A stretch of DNA of 13,219 nucleotides. Origin: Hyphomicrobiales bacterium (GTDB taxonomy: Bacteria; Pseudomonadota; Alphaproteobacteria; Rhizobiales; Aestuariivirgaceae). The translations under genes were made by a program, and so were the position numbers. The stretch spans positions 1 through 13,219 of the forward strand of contig JALSNA010000201.1 of the NCBI GenBank assembly GCA_026987255.1, written 5' to 3'. This document shows, piece after piece, positions 1 to 5,693 of the stretch; position 1 is the first letter of the stretch; every line of letters begins with the position of its first letter. Below the pieces are notes generated by a model that saw nothing but the letters and a program-made list of their open reading frames with translations, searched no databases and was not told the origin of the DNA.

Positions 1-131
1 TCTCGCCGGAGGAATACCGCGAGAAGTGGGGCCTGCCGGCCGATTATCCCATGGTCGCGCCCAATTACGCCAAGGCGCGCTCCGCCCTGGCCAAGAAGAT
101 GGGTCTCGGCCAGCGCCGCAAGGGCAGTTGA
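1..131 (+). CDS. mucR: MucR/Ros-family transcriptional regulator, C-terminal end only
   Basis: The window opens inside this gene. The reading frame starts at base 3 and gives 42 residues before a TGA. The visible part contains [20 protein letters not shown] followed by [17 protein letters not shown], which is the conserved C-terminal region of MucR/Ros proteins. In that family this segment follows the single zinc-finger DNA-binding core. MucR proteins are nucleoid-associated regulators that bind AT-rich, low-specificity sites and control surface polysaccharide, motility and cell-cycle genes in Alphaproteobacteria. The zinc-finger cysteines and histidines lie outside the window, so DNA-binding competence cannot be checked. 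A strong terminator follows immediately, so it is probably a separate transcription unit from the downstream genes. Confidence 0.88.
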   Translation, partial: SPEEYREKWGLPADYPMVAPNYAKARSALAKKMGLGQRRKGS

Positions 132-156
132 TCCTGGCCAGAAACAGCCATGGAGC

Positions 157-190
157 AAGAGCCGCCCTTCGGGGCGGCTCTTTTTTTCTC
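157..190 (+). terminator. Rho-independent terminator after mucR
   Basis: An 11-bp perfect stem (157-167 with 172-182) is closed by a TTCG tetraloop. The T run (181-187) overlaps the end of the stem and continues past it. It lies 25 bp after the mucR stop codon and is an unambiguous intrinsic terminator. Confidence 0.95.
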
Positions 191-242
191 CGCGTCAGTC
201 TTGCCAGCATGGGGGTGTCTGATTCATAGTGGGCAAGGACGA

Positions 243-806
243 ATGATTGTGATTCGTTGCATGGGGGCAGGGCAACACATGATGAATCGCGGGGAAATTC
301 GCGCCTTCAGGGCGCAGCTCTCCTTGCCGGCGCAAGTCGAGCTCTTCGATTACTGGATCTCCTTGAGCAAATCCGGGGCGTTGCCAGCGCGTGAGGATCT
401 TTCTCCGGCGGACATTCCCGGCCTTCTTCCCAATATCTGTCTTCTGGATGTGCTGCCCGCGCCGGACTATTTCCGCGTCCGTCTTGCCGGCACCGCCCTG
501 CGCGATATCTACGGGCGCGAAATCACTGGTGAAACCCTGGCCGGCAGCGGCTGGGAGGCCAGCCGCGATTACTGGCGGCGCAGCATCGAGCTTGTCACCG
601 GAGAGGACAAGCCCGCCGCTGGCATGTTGCGCGCCCCCAGCCAGGGCAAGGATCACCTGGTGCAGTTCTGGCTGCGTCTGCCCTTGCGCGGCCCGCGTCC
701 GGATGGCCGCATGATCCTCGGTCTGGACATTTGTCAGACCATCAGCGCGGTGGACGAAAGCCTGCTCGGCGGCGATGACGGCCAGTGCCTTACCCTCAGC
801 CGCTGA
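243..806 (+). CDS. PAS_5-type PAS domain protein
   Basis: This gene encodes about 187 residues resembling the alphaproteobacterial PAS_5 family: single-domain PAS-like proteins of unknown ligand, often near regulators. Recognisable parts are an N-terminal helix with DYWISLSKSGALPAREDL, then DIPGLLPNICLLDVL and a fold core with FRVRLAGTALRDIYGREITG. A C-terminal strand region ends near ILGLDICQ. The frame stays open upstream to an ATG at 150, but that start lies before the mucR terminator and would put the hairpin inside the gene. ATG 243 has an AAGGA at 235-239, with a rather short 3-nt spacing. ATGs at 261, 279 and 282 are alternatives, and 279 or 282 would begin close to the conserved region. 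No output domain is attached, so it may act through a partner. No transmembrane segment or signal peptide is seen. Confidence 0.8.
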   Translation: MIVIRCMGAGQHMMNRGEIRAFRAQLSLPAQVELFDYWISLSKSGALPAREDLSPADIPGLLPNICLLDVLPAPDYFRVRLAGTALRDIYGREITGETLAGSGWEASRDYWRRSIELVTGEDKPAAGMLRAPSQGKDHLVQFWLRLPLRGPRPDGRMILGLDICQTISAVDESLLGGDDGQCLTLSR

Positions 807-1002
807 TTGTGGCGCCAGCAGCGCCTTCGGAGATGGCCTGCAGTGCTCTGCAAGCTGGATTCGCTCTGCGTGAAGGAAAAAATTTTCCAGATTTTCCATG
901 CGCTTGCGCAAAAACCGCGGGAAGGATGTCCACACCTGTTTGAACCGCTATAGGATAATATTCCTCAGATGGGTATGATGCCGAAAACATCAGGAGGAAT
1001 GC

Positions 1003-1446
1003 ATGTCCAAAGTCTGTTCGCTTGCCCGCCATGAAACGCCCTCTTCCCCCCCCTCATCGGTTTTGCCAGGCCATGCGGCCGCTGCGCAAAGGCGCGATGC
1101 CGTCGTGCGCTGCGTCTCGGCCGCCTTCGGGCTGTCCATGCGCGCCCTGACCACCGCGCGGCGTGCGCGTCCCCATGCCGTTTTCGCCCGTCAGGTCAGC
1201 ATGTATCTGCTGCACGTGGTATTTTCCCTCAATCCGCAGGTCATTGGCCGGTTGTTCGGCAAGGACCGCTCCACCGTCGCCCATGCCTGCCAGCGGGTCG
1301 AGGACAGGCGCGACGATGCCGCCTTCGATGCCTTCCTGCATGACCTGGAGCTGGCGGTCAGCGCCCTCGATTCTGCAATACAAATGAGAACAAAACAAGA
1401 ACTATTTGTATCCCGCAACACTTTCGCCATGGGAGAGGCCTCATGA
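1003..1446 (+). CDS. DnaA domain IV-like helix-turn-helix protein
   Basis: This gene encodes 147 residues. Residues about 55-105 resemble the C-terminal DNA-binding domain of the replication initiator DnaA. They contain HAVFARQVSMYLL, then IGRLFGKDRSTVAHACQRVE, where the DRSTVAHA stretch corresponds to the DnaA signature that contacts DnaA-box bases. The AAA+ ATPase and oligomerisation domains of true DnaA are absent, so it cannot be the initiator. It is more likely a regulator or a DnaA-box competitor; that role is inferred. The start is well supported by AGGAGG at 992-997, five bases before the ATG. The stop overlaps the next start as ATGA, so the two are probably translationally coupled. 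The last about 20 codons are unusually AT-rich and contain an inverted repeat. Confidence 0.82.
   Translation: MSKVCSLARHETPSSPPSSVLPGHAAAAQRRDAVVRCVSAAFGLSMRALTTARRARPHAVFARQVSMYLLHVVFSLNPQVIGRLFGKDRSTVAHACQRVEDRRDDAAFDAFLHDLELAVSALDSAIQMRTKQELFVSRNTFAMGEAS
1378..1411. repeat. AT-rich inverted repeat inside the 3' end of the DnaA-IV-like gene
   Basis: ATACAAAT (1378-1385) and ATTTGTAT (1404-1411) are perfect 8-bp inverted arms 18 bases apart. They sit in a conspicuously AT-rich patch of an otherwise GC-rich coding region, about 30 bp upstream of the DUF6456 start. It could be an operator or internal promoter element, or simply a relaxed coding tail. The arms are seen; the function is not. 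Confidence 0.4.
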
Positions 1447-2309
1447 TGAGCCCGCGTGAATTCGATCGCACCGCGCGCATGGTCCTGGCCCGTCTGGCCG
1501 CCAATGGCGGTTTTGCCGCTTGCGAAAGAGGCAAGGGGGGCAAGGCCCTCTGGCGTCTCTATTCGGCCCGCAACAGGGCCCGCCGCCCGCTCATGGACAT
1601 TCCCGCCGCTGCCGCCGATGCCATGATCGCCAATGGCTGGCTGGCGAAAGGGCAGGGCGGCTGGAGCCTGAGCGCCGCTGGCCGTGCCTGGCTGGAAAAG
1701 CGCCAAGGGGGCATCCGGCCGCTGCACGCACAGCAGCCCGGCAGGCGCGAAATGACGGATCCCGATGGCATCACCCGCCATCTGCGCGTCAACCTGGCCG
1801 AATCCCCCCTCGACTGGCTGGCGCGGCGCAAGGACAAGTCCGGCAGGCCTTTCCTCAGCCGCGCCCAGGTGCAGGCCGGCGAGCGCCTGCGCGCCGATTA
1901 CGAGACCGGACGGATGGGCCAGAAGGTCACCGCCTCGTGGGACATGGCCCTGGCCGCCTCCGACCGCCGCCGGGTGCGCAGCCAGGCGCGCGACGGGCTG
2001 ACCACCAATGAGCGCGCCCTGGCCGCCCGCCAGCGTGTGCATGATGCATTGGAGGCAGCCGGCCCCGGTCTCGACGACATCCTGCTGCAGGTGTGCTGCC
2101 TGTCGCGCGGCCTGGAGGCTGCCGAGCGCGCCCTGAACTGGCCGCGCCGCTCCGCCCGCCTCATCCTGCGCATCGCCCTGCAGCGCCTGGCCCTCCATTA
2201 CGGCCTGGAGAAACCCGCCGCGGCGCACAGCCGCCCGCGCATCACCACGTGGGGCCTGCCCGGCCACAGCCCCGATCACGCCCTGCCGGAACAGGACACC
2301 CCCGCCTGA
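1443..2309 (+). CDS. DUF6456 domain-containing protein
   Basis: This gene encodes 288 residues. The C-terminal half (about 117-256) matches what I know of DUF6456: NLAESPLDWLARRKDKSGRP, then a GERLRADYE segment, VTASWDMAL, and a final helical part with LLQVCCLSRGLE, WPRRSARLILRIALQRLA and HYGLE. The N-terminal part (about 7-85) looks like a small winged-helix-type region: a short helical start, a basic stretch, then WSLSAAGRAWLEKR. The two are joined by a variable linker. The function of the family is unknown; the basic character and the coupling to a DnaA-domain-IV-like protein suggest a DNA-associated role (inference). The ATG lies in an ATGA overlap with the upstream stop. A second ATG follows directly, so the start is uncertain by one codon. 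No terminator with a T run is visible downstream. Confidence 0.85.
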   Translation: MMSPREFDRTARMVLARLAANGGFAACERGKGGKALWRLYSARNRARRPLMDIPAAAADAMIANGWLAKGQGGWSLSAAGRAWLEKRQGGIRPLHAQQPGRREMTDPDGITRHLRVNLAESPLDWLARRKDKSGRPFLSRAQVQAGERLRADYETGRMGQKVTASWDMALAASDRRRVRSQARDGLTTNERALAARQRVHDALEAAGPGLDDILLQVCCLSRGLEAAERALNWPRRSARLILRIALQRLALHYGLEKPAAAHSRPRITTWGLPGHSPDHALPEQDTPA

Positions 2310-2350
2310 GCGGAAGGTCAATCCCCAGCGCGCAAGAGGTTCGGCGCCTT

Positions 2351-2481
2351 TGCCCAATAGGGGCTTAAAAAACGCTTGCGCGTCCATCTTCATCCCCTGC
2401 CAACCACCCAATCATGGGACACTACGGGTGCTTGGCAGGCGGTAGGGATGGTCTTCAGACAGTTAATGGAAATGCCCAATC
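2351..2481 (+). repeat. Dispersed palindromic intergenic element, copy A
   Basis: This stretch of about 130 bp in the convergent gap after the DUF6456 gene is clearly similar, in reverse orientation, to 12531-12656 (copy B). Shared blocks include CGTCCATC, CCCCTGCCA, ATCATGGG, TTGGCAGG, AGGATGGTCTTCAG (GGGATGGTCTTCAG here) and ATGCCCAAT. By eye the core is roughly 80% identical with a few small indels. The centre is an inverted repeat: CTGCCAACCACCC faces GGGTGCTTGGCAG around an ATCATGGGACACTAC core. TGCCCAAT occurs at both ends of this copy (2351-2358 and 2473-2480). Size, location and internal palindrome fit a non-coding REP- or RIME-like element; the family is not identified. Confidence 0.75.
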
Positions 2482-2529
2482 GCATTCGGGCATTCTTGCA
2501 GATCTGTGAGCCCCACCATGCACAACCAT

Positions 2530-2560
2530 CGTCACTGCCGGATCCGGTCCGGCAATGACG
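2530..2560. repeat. REP-like intergenic palindrome
   Basis: Arms CGTCACTGCCGGA (2530-2542) and TCCGGCAATGACG (2548-2560) are complementary with one mismatch around a 5-base loop. The CGTCATTGCCGGA-type palindrome resembles short repeats scattered between genes in many alphaproteobacterial genomes. There is no T run on either side, so it is better called a REP-like element than an intrinsic terminator. It lies between two convergent genes, where such hairpins may still protect mRNA 3' ends. Confidence 0.7.
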
Positions 2561-2576
2561 GTGTGGTGGAGCAGCT

Positions 2577-2601
2577 GGCGCAAATGACAAGCGCTTGCGC
2601 C
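2577..2601. repeat. Small inverted repeat in the convergent gap
   Basis: GGCGCAA (2577-2583) and TTGCGCC (2595-2601) form a perfect 7-bp inverted repeat with an 11-base loop. It lies 93 bp past the sufE stop on the minus strand and has no T run. Together with copy A and the palindrome at 2530-2560, it accounts for the identifiable structure in the 384-bp gene-free stretch 2310-2693; I see no gene there. Confidence 0.4.
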
Positions 2602-2693
2602 GTTGATGTCTTTGATGAAATGCACGTGAGTTGATGATGCAAGGACGTTTTTGAAATCGGATCGGAGCAACGCGCCCTGGCGCACAAATATCT

Positions 2694-3128
2694 TTACCCC
2701 TCGCCCAGCGCCTTGCGCGCCTCGGCGCGCACGCGCTCGACCATGGCGGTCAGGCCATTGGCCCTTTGCGGGGTCAGGTGTTCCTCCAGCCCCAGCCTGG
2801 CCAGGTTGCCCTTGATGTCCATGTCCAGCAGATCGCGCGCCTTCTGGCCCGAAATCATGGTCAGCAGGATGGCCACCAGCCCGCGCACGATCATGGCGTC
2901 GCTGTCGCCCTGGAAATGAACGACGGCCTCTTCCGTCCCGGCCTTTTCGACCTTCGGCAGCAGCCACACCTGCGAGACGCAGCCATTGACCTTGTTGGCC
3001 TCTGTGCGCGCCTCTTCCGGAAAGGGCTCAAGCTCGCGGCCCAGCTCCATGACATAGCGGTAGCGGTCTTCCCAATCGTCGAGAAACTCGAAATCCGCCG
3101 CCAGATCCTCGAATGTGCGCCGCGCCAT
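2694..3128 (-). CDS. sufE: SufE family cysteine desulfuration protein
   Basis: This gene encodes 144 residues, the usual SufE size. SufE accepts the persulfide sulfur from the cysteine desulfurase SufS and passes it to the SufBCD scaffold during iron-sulfur cluster assembly in the cytoplasm. The acceptor cysteine is visible as Cys50 in NKVNGCVSQVWL, at nearly the same position as in E. coli SufE. Other family features are the N-terminal FLDDWEDRYRYVMELGREL, then GDSDAMIVRGLVAILL and the C-terminal LTPQRANGL. A GGAG lies nine bases before the ATG. No other suf gene is in the window, which is common for this locus in Alphaproteobacteria. It lies 107 bp downstream of the DUF5330-type gene on the same strand and may be co-transcribed or have its own promoter. 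Confidence 0.95.
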   Translation of the reverse strand: MARRTFEDLAADFEFLDDWEDRYRYVMELGRELEPFPEEARTEANKVNGCVSQVWLLPKVEKAGTEEAVVHFQGDSDAMIVRGLVAILLTMISGQKARDLLDMDIKGNLARLGLEEHLTPQRANGLTAMVERVRAEARKALGEG

Positions 3129-3165
3129 GAGCCATCACTCCCTGCTGGAAAAATCCTCAAGGGCA

Positions 3166-3195
3166 GACATAGCCCCAAACGCGGCCACGCGGCAA
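3166..3195 (-). promoter_or_regulatory. Candidate promoter for sufE
   Basis: On the minus strand TTGCCG (3195-3190) is followed after 16 bases by GCTATGTC (3173-3166). This resembles the Caulobacter housekeeping promoter pattern TTGACG / GCTANAWC, with one mismatch in each box, but the spacer is longer than I recall for that consensus. It lies 38 bp before the sufE start. The match is suggestive only. Confidence 0.3.
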
Positions 3196-3235
3196 GCACC
3201 CGCACTCTCAAGGCATGAAAATCAGATGTGGCTGC

Positions 3236-3763
3236 TCACCCGCGCGGGCCGTTCCACGGCACGGTGAGATCCTCGATGCGCAGGGTGTTCTCCGATCCGG
3301 CGCCATCATCCTGGCTGTCACGATTGGCCACGCGCGTCACCGATCCGGTAATCAGCCCATCCGCCGCCCGCCTGGGCGCAATGCGCGCATTGTCCTTCCT
3401 GACCGGGCTTTCGGGCCGCGAGGGCAGGCTATCGAGCTTCGGCAAGGGCGGGTAGGAGACCTCGCGCGCCGCCACCGGATCCTTGTCCTTCTCCCCCTGG
3501 CTCCATTCATAGGCCAGCCGCAGGGAATATTTCACCTTGGCCTGAAGGATGCGCCATGAATCCGCCGCCACCGAACAGACCATGGGCTGGCGGGCGCAGA
3601 ATCCGCCCGCGTCCGAGGCCGCCTGCATGGCCGCCAGAACGATGGCCGCGCTGCCCGGCTCGCGCCCGGCCGCAATGCCGCGCATCACCGGATCGTCCGG
3701 CGGCGGAGAGGGCAGCAGAAAGGCCCCCAGTCCAAGCAACAATGTCGTTCGCACAAGTTTCAT
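3236..3763 (-). CDS. DUF5330-type exported protein
   Basis: This gene encodes 175 residues. The N-terminus MKLVRTTLLLGLGAFLLP is a short signal peptide or membrane anchor. The core has GGFCARQPMVCSVAADSW then LQAKVKYSLRLAYEWSQ, which fits the small alphaproteobacterial family annotated DUF5330, often found beside sufE. Two cysteines (56 and 63) could form a disulfide in the periplasm. The C-terminal half is polar and probably flexible, ending in DLTVPWNGPRG. Its function is unknown. A GGGGGA lies just upstream of the ATG, but start codon and ribosome site are embedded in an inverted repeat. The family call rests on remembered motifs and gene order rather than a search. Confidence 0.72.
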   Translation of the reverse strand: MKLVRTTLLLGLGAFLLPSPPPDDPVMRGIAAGREPGSAAIVLAAMQAASDAGGFCARQPMVCSVAADSWRILQAKVKYSLRLAYEWSQGEKDKDPVAAREVSYPPLPKLDSLPSRPESPVRKDNARIAPRRAADGLITGSVTRVANRDSQDDGAGSENTLRIEDLTVPWNGPRG

Positions 3764-3789
3764 GGCAATCCCCCATTGACTGCCATGAA
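3759..3789 (-). promoter_or_regulatory. Hairpin enclosing the start site of the DUF5330-type gene
   Basis: TTCATGGCA (3759-3767) and TGCCATGAA (3781-3789) are perfect 9-bp inverted arms with a 13-base loop. In the minus-strand transcript the loop holds the GGGGGA ribosome site and the 3' arm holds the AUG. An 8-codon open frame beginning at the AUG in the 5' arm ends in a UGA that overlaps the real start as AUGA. The structure is seen; translational control by it is inferred. Confidence 0.4.
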
Positions 3790-3890
3790 CATATCACGCA
3801 GGAATAAGTATTGAATGTATCCATGCGCATAAAGTTGAGTAAAAAAATAAGAATAATTGAATAAAATTTTATGTATGGCCTTTGCTTTCC
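3790..3890 (-). promoter_or_regulatory. AT-rich upstream region of the DUF5330-type gene
   Basis: This is the most AT-rich stretch of the window, with runs such as GTAAAAAAATAAGAATAATT on the plus strand. It lies between the DUF5330-type start and the terminator of the next gene, so it most likely holds the promoter reading leftward into that gene and possibly sufE. AT-rich sites of this kind are also typical MucR or other nucleoid-protein targets. I could not single out convincing -35 and -10 boxes. Confidence 0.35.
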
Positions 3891-3900
3891 GTGAAGGCCG

Positions 3901-3928
3901 AAAAGGCCCGGATGGCTTCATCCGGGCC
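3901..3928 (-). terminator. Terminator of the large LysM gene
   Basis: A perfect 10-bp stem GGCCCGGATG / CATCCGGGCC (3905-3914 with 3919-3928) has a 4-base loop. On the minus strand it is followed by TTTT. It lies about 25 bp past the stop codon of the 528-residue LysM gene. Confidence 0.85.
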
Positions 3929-3953
3929 CTGGCAATCTGCGGATCGCGGCCAT

Positions 3954-5540
3954 TCAGGGTTTTCTGGCGGGGCTGAAATTGGTCACCACGGGCTTTGAGG
4001 GCTGCTGTGCCGTCTGCCCTGCCGGCGTTGCGGCCGGGGCGGAAAGGGTGCCCAGCAGGCGGTCGGTAATCTTGCGCCGGGCCCTGTTGCGCCGGGTGCT
4101 CTGCTTGCGGGGTCTCTTGGCGGCCTTGAGTTTGTTGGGCGCCCCTGTGCGTCCTGATTTGGTTTTTCTCTCCGGTGCGGCAAGAGCGGTCTCCCCCGGG
4201 TCCGGGATGCGGATTTCCGTGCCCGGTTTCAGGTTGCGCACCGAGATGCGCCCGGCATTGGCGCGCAGCAGCACAGGATAGGAGAGCACATCGCCATAGG
4301 CGGCAAAGGCGATATGGCTCAGGGTATCCCCGGCCATGATCTTGGTGAATCTCTGGCCGTCGCGCATGTAGAAGCGCTCCTTGGATGTGCGCGGATCGCC
4401 GCTGAGCGAGGCATTTTCGCTTTCCGCGATCAGCGAGGCCATGAGTCCCTTGTCCTTGCCGGTGGTGTAATTGGCCGCATCCTTCGGGATGACGCTGGCC
4501 ACCAGCAGGTTGATGTCCACCTTGCCATCCGGCCCCTTGAGGGCATCGGGCAGCGCCTGCTTGCGCTCCTTGAGCGCCCTGGTCAGCAGACCGGCGATCT
4601 CGTCCTGGCTGCGGCCCTCCGACAGGGCCTTGTTGACCAGGCTGGCAAGTGCCTGGCGCAGATTGTCCGTCCCGGCATCGCCAGCCTTTTTGTTCAGCCC
4701 GCCAAGGGCCTGAACGACATTGGCAGTCAGCGCCTTGAGGGTTTCCGGATCGCCCGCCATGCCGGCCATGGGCTCCGGCTGGGCGGCTGCGGCGGCGGCA
4801 GGAGCTGCGGGCTCGGCAGGCTCCTTGGGCGCGCTCACGGGAGCAGGCGCGGCCGCCTCTTGCGGGGCCGCCGCGGGAGCAGGCGGCGCAACGGGCTCAG
4901 ATGGCGCCGCCTTGGCAACCTCTTGAGTTTTCGCCACGGGGGCTTGCCCTGTGCGCTCTTGCGCAACCGGCGGATTGGCGCTTACCACGGGCCTGTCCAG
5001 GGGCGGAGGTGGAGGCAGCTCGCCTGCCGTGGAGGCTTGTGCCGCAAGGGCTTTCGCCTTGGCCGGTTCGGCCTGAATGATGCGCCCGGCATCCTTGGGC
5101 GGGGTGGAGATGGGTGTTTTGGCCGCCACTTCGCCCTTCGGCGCGGCCTGCGTCTGCGCCATGCGCAGCTCGGCGCCGGCATTCTGGGTGAAAATGACCG
5201 GCGGTTTTGCGCCATTGCGCATGGAGAGCAAGACACCGGCCAGCCCGCCTCCGGCTATGGCCGAGACCATGAAGATGGCCGCCAGAACGGGAAAGGCGCG
5301 CCTTTTCGGCGCGGCATTGTGCGCAAACAGAACCTCTTCGAGAGCCGGTTGCTCCACCCCGGCCCGCCTGCTCTTGCCAGGGCGCGCCTTCGCCGCGGCG
5401 GAGGGGGCGCCATCGGACTTTTCCATTTCCATGCGGCTCTTTTGCGCCGCCTTGCGCAGCCTTTGCAGGATTTCCTGCGCCTTGTCGGGCGTCGCCGCCG
5501 GCTGGCCTGTGGGGCTATGTGGAAAAAACGGCTTGGTCAT
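3954..5540 (-). CDS. Single-pass membrane protein with C-terminal LysM domain
   Basis: This gene encodes 528 residues. Residues 1-80 are a hydrophilic, positively charged cytoplasmic segment. A single transmembrane helix (about 83-106, FPVLAAIFMVSAIAGGGLAG) follows, then a long Pro/Ala-rich periplasmic linker (about 130-256). Residues about 258-355 (from MAGMAGDPETLKALT onward) match the corresponding part of the neighbouring 238-residue LysM protein. The LysM domain is at about 397-447 (KIMAGDTLSHIAFAAYGD ... PGTEIRIP) and should bind peptidoglycan glycan chains. After LysM comes a very basic stretch (about 457-494, RPRKQSTRRNRARRK) and a Pro-rich end. It could tether the inner membrane to the wall; the exact role is unknown. 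It is 153 bp downstream of the 238-residue gene but behind a short terminator, so it may have its own promoter. Confidence 0.85.
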   Translation of the reverse strand: MTKPFFPHSPTGQPAATPDKAQEILQRLRKAAQKSRMEMEKSDGAPSAAAKARPGKSRRAGVEQPALEEVLFAHNAAPKRRAFPVLAAIFMVSAIAGGGLAGVLLSMRNGAKPPVIFTQNAGAELRMAQTQAAPKGEVAAKTPISTPPKDAGRIIQAEPAKAKALAAQASTAGELPPPPPLDRPVVSANPPVAQERTGQAPVAKTQEVAKAAPSEPVAPPAPAAAPQEAAAPAPVSAPKEPAEPAAPAAAAAAQPEPMAGMAGDPETLKALTANVVQALGGLNKKAGDAGTDNLRQALASLVNKALSEGRSQDEIAGLLTRALKERKQALPDALKGPDGKVDINLLVASVIPKDAANYTTGKDKGLMASLIAESENASLSGDPRTSKERFYMRDGQRFTKIMAGDTLSHIAFAAYGDVLSYPVLLRANAGRISVRNLKPGTEIRIPDPGETALAAPERKTKSGRTGAPNKLKAAKRPRKQSTRRNRARRKITDRLLGTLSAPAATPAGQTAQQPSKPVVTNFSPARKP

Positions 5541-5657
5541 GGGCAGTCATCCTGTTTGCATCAAGCCCCCTGAAAGTCCCCAATCGTTCCGCATCTTCGT
5601 TGCCTTGGTTGCCGGTGTGCCAGTCAAGCCATGCAGTTTGGCGCTGGCTGGGCCGGG

Positions 5658-5675
5658 AAAAGGCAATTTCTTGCC
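5658..5675 (-). terminator. Short hairpin terminator after the 238-residue LysM gene
   Basis: On the minus strand GGCAA-GAAA-TTGCC is followed by TTTT, giving a 5-bp stem (6 with a G-U pair) and a GNRA tetraloop. It lies 18 bp past the stop codon. The stem is short, so termination may be partial, letting some transcription continue into the large LysM gene. Confidence 0.5.
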
Positions 5676-5693
5676 CTCTCCGCGTCCCTGTGA

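Noticed and set aside
150..242. Extended N-terminus of the PAS protein starting at ATG 150
   Set aside because: That start precedes the mucR terminator hairpin, which would then be inside the coding region, and the added residues do not resemble a PAS protein. ATG 243 or later is preferred.
875..888. GGAAAA-AA-TTTTCC dyad and nearby TTGAAC / GATAAT strings upstream of the DnaA-IV-like gene
   Set aside because: The putative -35 and -10 boxes are far from the correct spacing, and the dyad is a short A/T run of low information. I do not report it as a promoter.
1191..2411. A 406-codon minus-strand frame opposite the DUF6456 gene
   Set aside because: It runs antisense through two genes with recognisable protein families and has no domain or signal of its own.
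2351..2480. TGCCCAAT at both ends of copy A as a target-site duplication
   Set aside because: The same octamer is also at one end of copy B, so it is more likely part of the element than duplicated host sequence.
4314..5573. A 419-codon plus-strand frame opposite the large LysM gene
   Set aside because: The composition is Gly/Arg-rich low complexity, the antisense of a Pro/Ala-rich linker. The minus-strand frame has a membrane helix, a LysM domain and a terminator in the right place.
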